A DNA stretch of 64,000 bases from assembly GCA_965153355.1 (NCBI GenBank), contig OZ231128.1, positions 47,864,001-47,928,000 of the forward strand. The letters run 5' to 3'. The notes under the pieces were generated by a model that had not been told where the DNA came from, did not search any database, and worked only from the letters and a program-made list of their open reading frames with translations. Positions 60,603 to 64,000 of the stretch are shown here, in pieces. The DNA comes from Flaccisagitta enflata (taxonomy: Eukaryota; Chaetognatha; Sagittoidea; Aphragmophora). The position numbers were made by a program, and so were the translations under genes. Position 1 is the first letter of the stretch. Every line of letters starts with the position of its first letter.

Positions 60603-61708
60603 GCAAAGTGTTAGTCTTACAGACCGATTCAGGGACCGACCAAACGAGGATTTAAGAGGAGAGACATCCATAGAAGTGGATAATGGGACACGCGAAGAAA
60701 ATCAGAGAAATCTGATAGAAATATTCACGAGTTATTGGTTTGATATTTAAGAGAGGAGAATATTTATGAATCTTTGCCAATTTCAAGTCTTTTGAAGAGT
60801 ATGAAGGGCCAGAAGGTCATCTATTTACATGCATACGAGGCTGTATATTTCGCTTTGTGTTGGACTGTTGGTAGATTGTTCTGTTGGTTTTGTTCCCCAG
60901 GCCCCAGGAAGCGAATCCTTTTTGCTATCAAATGACATATGTGGCTATGGAAACACGCAGGGATGACCGTTTTTTTTTCGAATAATTTCAAGACCATTCC
61001 CAGCATCCTTACTGGGCCTGTATGCCTGTAATCGATCATTGTATTGTGTATGGTTGGACGGGTGGAATTTGTCCAGTTGTATCACTTGTATGTCTATTTG
61101 TACTTTTCTTTTTCATTCGTTTGTATGATTCTTTCGATCTTGACAGTTAAAGAGCAGGCATTGAAGCGGGATGTTTAATCAATTAGTTTGTTTTGTTTCT
61201 TGGCGTCTTTTTTTTCTCAGTTTGATTTTCTCAGTTGTGACAGTTTGAGTGCGGACTTGAAGCGAGATGGTTAATGATGGAAACAAGAAAGATAAAAGAG
61301 AAAACTGCCAAAAAAAAAAAGAATCTTCGCTTTGCTTTGCGGGAGAATGGAAGCATTTTTTGCTGAGCTGCAAAAACAGAGAGAGAAAAAAATGAGGCCA
61401 AAATGAACAGATGGAGCATCGAAGCACTTCGCATATGCGGGGCGGGAACCATTAGAGGCTGGGCATGTAGAGTTATCACATTCGTCTTAAAAGAAAGTCA
61501 TGCATGGAAATTTGTCTCTGGTTAATAGTTTTTTATTTCAACCAGTCCAAGAGGCAGCTGTGTCCCTCTCCCGAGTGTGTAATGAACGAGGAAAAGATAA
61601 ACTCTTACATCTTGCGGTGTCTAACTTGCTCGTTTGTCTCTCTGTCCGTCCGTAACTTGAAAATTTGGAGGACGCGAAACTGGCAGGGAACGTGATTTTT
61701 TAGCATTA
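60603..61708. other. Non-coding DNA
   Basis: No domain recognised. A plus frame at 61540-61695 contains several Cys but no complete motif. Two similar phrases (TTGAAGCGGGATG / TTGAAGCGAGATG) sit at 61160 and 61258. Confidence 0.4.
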
Positions 61709-62069
61709 CTACGCGAATCAAAAAAAAAAACGCACCCTTTTGTAGCTGAGTGGGAGAGACACAAAAAATTAATTCAAAATTTTTTTTTTTTAACTGATTT
61801 TAAAGATTTTTGAATTTTCTTTCATTCTAAACCAACCCCAGGTCTGCATCTCAACCCGTTTAGGAGATAGAGCTTGCCAAACTGAAAATAGCAATGTTTT
61901 CACGTTTTCTTATGCCATTTCTAAACGAACAAAGCTAGAAATACCAGATTGGAGCCAAATGAAAGATCTATTTGAGATCTTCAAAATGGTCTAAGATTTT
62001 GTTTGATTATTTTGAAATTTGATATGATAAATTGTCATTAAAAAGTGCGTCTTTTTTTAATTCGCGTAG
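61709..62069. mobile_element. TIR element (CTACGCGAAT ends)
   Basis: CTACGCGAATCAAAAAAAAA with ACGCACC and, inverted, CTACGCGAATTAAAAAAAGA with CGCAC. About 30-bp arms, 361 bp total. It abuts a GTCGCG-element fragment on the right. Confidence 0.65.
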
Positions 62070-62075
62070 CACTGC

Positions 62076-62192
62076 CCCTGCTTAATCACATTACAGCCAC
62101 GAACCTCTTATATACTGCCCCTTCCCACCTGCACTCATGCCCCTGCCCACCCGAAAGCGACTACTTGTTGACTGTATATCCGGCCTAGTTGT
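62076..62192 (+). mobile_element. GTCGCG element 3' fragments
   Basis: Two CTGCCCCT...CACC blocks and CCCGAAAGCGACTACTTGTT to TATATCCGGCCTAGTT. Other end fragments occur at 6815-6866, 22975-23095, 31500-31590, 37147-37212, 43019-43049, 54120-54160 and 59367-59415. Confidence 0.55.
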
Positions 62193-62334
62193 CTAAAAAC
62201 TCGATGGTCATAATGAACAATATTGAATGATAATGATAAATATAAGCGTTGACCTTCCGGCTCACTGCCTTCGCACGCATTTACCTTTATCCACAAAACA
62301 ACATTGCCCGAAGTGAGCTCATTTAACAACAATT

Positions 62335-62459
<125 letters not shown>

Positions 62460-62689
62460 GGCTTTAGGCGTTGTCTCCTCTCTCCTCCAAACTTGCAACT
62501 TCTCTCTTCTGGAGTCATTTTTCCCCAAAAGGAAATTGTTATTCTGTGGCCTATCGGTTTTGCAATACCAGTCAGCCACCAACTTCTTTATTTTCTTATT
62601 GGATATTCATTTTCTTTTCTTTTTTTTCGGTGACTTTTTCGTGATCTTTTTTACCCTCCTTTTGCTCCTCAGACAACACTATCCTCTCC

Positions 62690-62935
62690 GTCATGGTCGT
62701 AATGGTCGTAATGGTCATCATCACCATAATCATTTTCATCTTTGTCTTCGTTTTCCCTGCTTGGCATCATCATCGTCGTCGTCATTTGTGTTCATGTTGT
62801 CATGTTGTCACAGGTTCATTATCATACATCTAACTGTCATCGACGGCCACAGTGAATAGAAGTCGTCGTCTTCGTCCTCGTCCTCGTCATTGCTATCGTC
62901 GTCTTTATCGTCGTCGTCGTCGTCGTCAACTTCTT
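62690..62935. repeat. GTC/GTAATG-rich imperfect trinucleotide region
   Basis: Mixed GTC, CAT and TCG triplets (GTCGTCGTCGTCGTCGTC near 62910), open in several frames without a domain. Confidence 0.7.
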
Positions 62936-64000
62936 CATTCGTCATCGCCAATGGCATATTTTCTTCTGGAATTATCGAAAAAAAGAAAGAAAAAACTGAG
63001 GTCTTACGATTCCGGAGCAACCGAGACCTCATGGAAAATCCATAAACGTTTCTGTACTTTCTGGTCCTAGATCCTTATTGAGCTTTTGACTTTTTGCTTG
63101 GTTTGAATAGCTGCCACAGGAAGGAAGTTGAGAATGAACAAAATGAAATGGTGATAATCAGATGTAATGATACAATTTTCAGAGATTAACACCTCTCACA
63201 AAATTAGGCGAACTGGGATCAGAGCTTGTCCATAATTGCGTTTTATAGTCCAAAACAGGAGTCCAGGTTAATTCTAATTTCAAAACATGTTATCCCCATG
63301 AAGGTTCTACAAAAAAAACTTCAAATCTGGTCAACCAATAGCTGTAAAAAGCTTCATAAAATGATATCATGCCAAGTTTAGGTTTACTTTAGCTTCAAAT
63401 GCGTTGCTATAATCATTCTGTTTGACAAGGGGTTTCGATATTTTCTGCAGCTGCCACTGACTGTATCTCATTTATGGTGACTCATTTTTGTCTGTTAATG
63501 ACACAAGAACCTGAGAATTGAGGTTATTTTTCCTTATTCATGGTAAATTCTAAGGGGGTTTAAGTCGTCTCTTCATCAAAAATTTCCCCGTCAAAATCAG
63601 TCAAAATCTGTCAAAATCTTTCCCTGGATTTTTGGCATAACACATTCTGAGAGCCACGCACTTTCCCAGGCACAAAATTTTGCCCCTGTTTGCAAAAGTT
63701 CTATGTTTTAGCCTCCTCTGTGTCAAATTTCAGCCCTGTGAAAGCATTATTTCTATCAGTTTTGATCATTTTGCCAGTTCGTTTAATTATGTGAGAGGTG
63801 TTAGGAAGATGATATCATAATCATTGTAGAGACTTCTGCTTGGTGCCATTGGAAAGAAAAAAAATCTTAGCTGTGAATATACAGTAGATGTCGTCTAGAC
63901 TTGGAAATACGGGGAGCTCATAACCTCAGCATCAGTACAGTGAGGGGACTGATATTTTGCTAGTGTAATGTATAGACCCTAAGGGGTTGACAATGGGATA
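62936..64000. other. Non-coding DNA to the window end
   Basis: AT-rich, with the inverted-repeat element at 63187-63803; no gene is seen. Confidence 0.45.
63187..63803. repeat. Inverted-repeat element, AACACCTCTCAC ends
   Basis: AACACCTCTCACAAAATTAG with GCGAACTGG at the left and its near reverse complement CCAGTTCGTTTAATTATGTG-AGAGGTGTT at the right. About 30-bp arms; AT-rich centre with no reading frame. Confidence 0.6.

Noticed and set aside
61504-61695. Short Cys-containing frame after a splice-like TTTCAACCAG
   Set aside because: Too few constraints, no family, and the end overlaps element-derived GTCCGTCC sequence.

Overview
The window is eukaryotic and almost certainly from an invertebrate animal. 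The only convincing genes are split by GT-AG introns and encode a secreted-type alpha-carbonic anhydrase (alpha-CA), two thyroglobulin type-1 (Tg-1) modules and a peritrophin-like chitin-binding module, a domain set found in metazoan secreted matrix proteins. The rest is dominated by simple-sequence DNA, minisatellites and short non-autonomous transposable elements. The species cannot be named from sequence alone. There is one run of 33 Ns (23668-23700), so this is a draft assembly and long repeats may be mis-sized.

Layout. 1-50000 is essentially gene-free. It holds microsatellites (CT, GA, CA, GACA, GAAA, CAA, TCA), a 2.3-kb tetranucleotide-derived VNTR (32.2-34.6 kb), several minisatellites (20-85 bp units), and dispersed families I do not recognise. 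These are: (a) 'GTCGCG elements', 0.15-0.5 kb, with a GTCGCG-N-CGCGAC hairpin at one end and a GGCCTTGTT end at the other; (b) larger 'AGCGGCCCC fold-back elements' with a covarying end hairpin and an inner minisatellite; (c) a small TIR family starting GGGYGTGTTTCTAG; (d) long fold-backs, including a near-perfect 555-bp palindrome (5060-5614). A hAT-like element with an 8-bp target duplication lies at 24385-25689 and a TA-flanked TIR element at 9684-10292.

Gene region, 50.0-56.8 kb, plus strand. A putative signal-peptide exon (50005-50056) precedes alpha-CA exons at 50387-50505, 51411-51636, 53150-53255, 53426-53598, 53753-53976 and 54401-54519. All junction phases agree from 50387 onward, the three zinc-ligand histidines are present, and the protein ends in a Lys/Cys-rich tail. 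Downstream are two Tg-1 exons (55426-55647, 56097-56330) and a final chitin-binding-like exon (56583-56752), all on phase-1 junctions, with AATAAA at 56838. The second group has no visible start exon, the first has no visible poly(A) signal, and a phase-1 donor (54476) in the last CA exon would join them in frame. One secreted CA/Tg-1/chitin-binding matrix protein is therefore possible but unproven. Most of the larger introns are filled by mobile or simple-sequence DNA; one is almost wholly an antisense LINE whose AAC tail has become a 445-bp microsatellite.

56.8-64.0 kb has no genes. It contains a tandem duplication built around (AC)n and, inside the second copy, a 1752-bp nested fold-back element. 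Its 5-bp target duplication can be read directly because the first copy keeps the empty site. Further small TIR elements follow.
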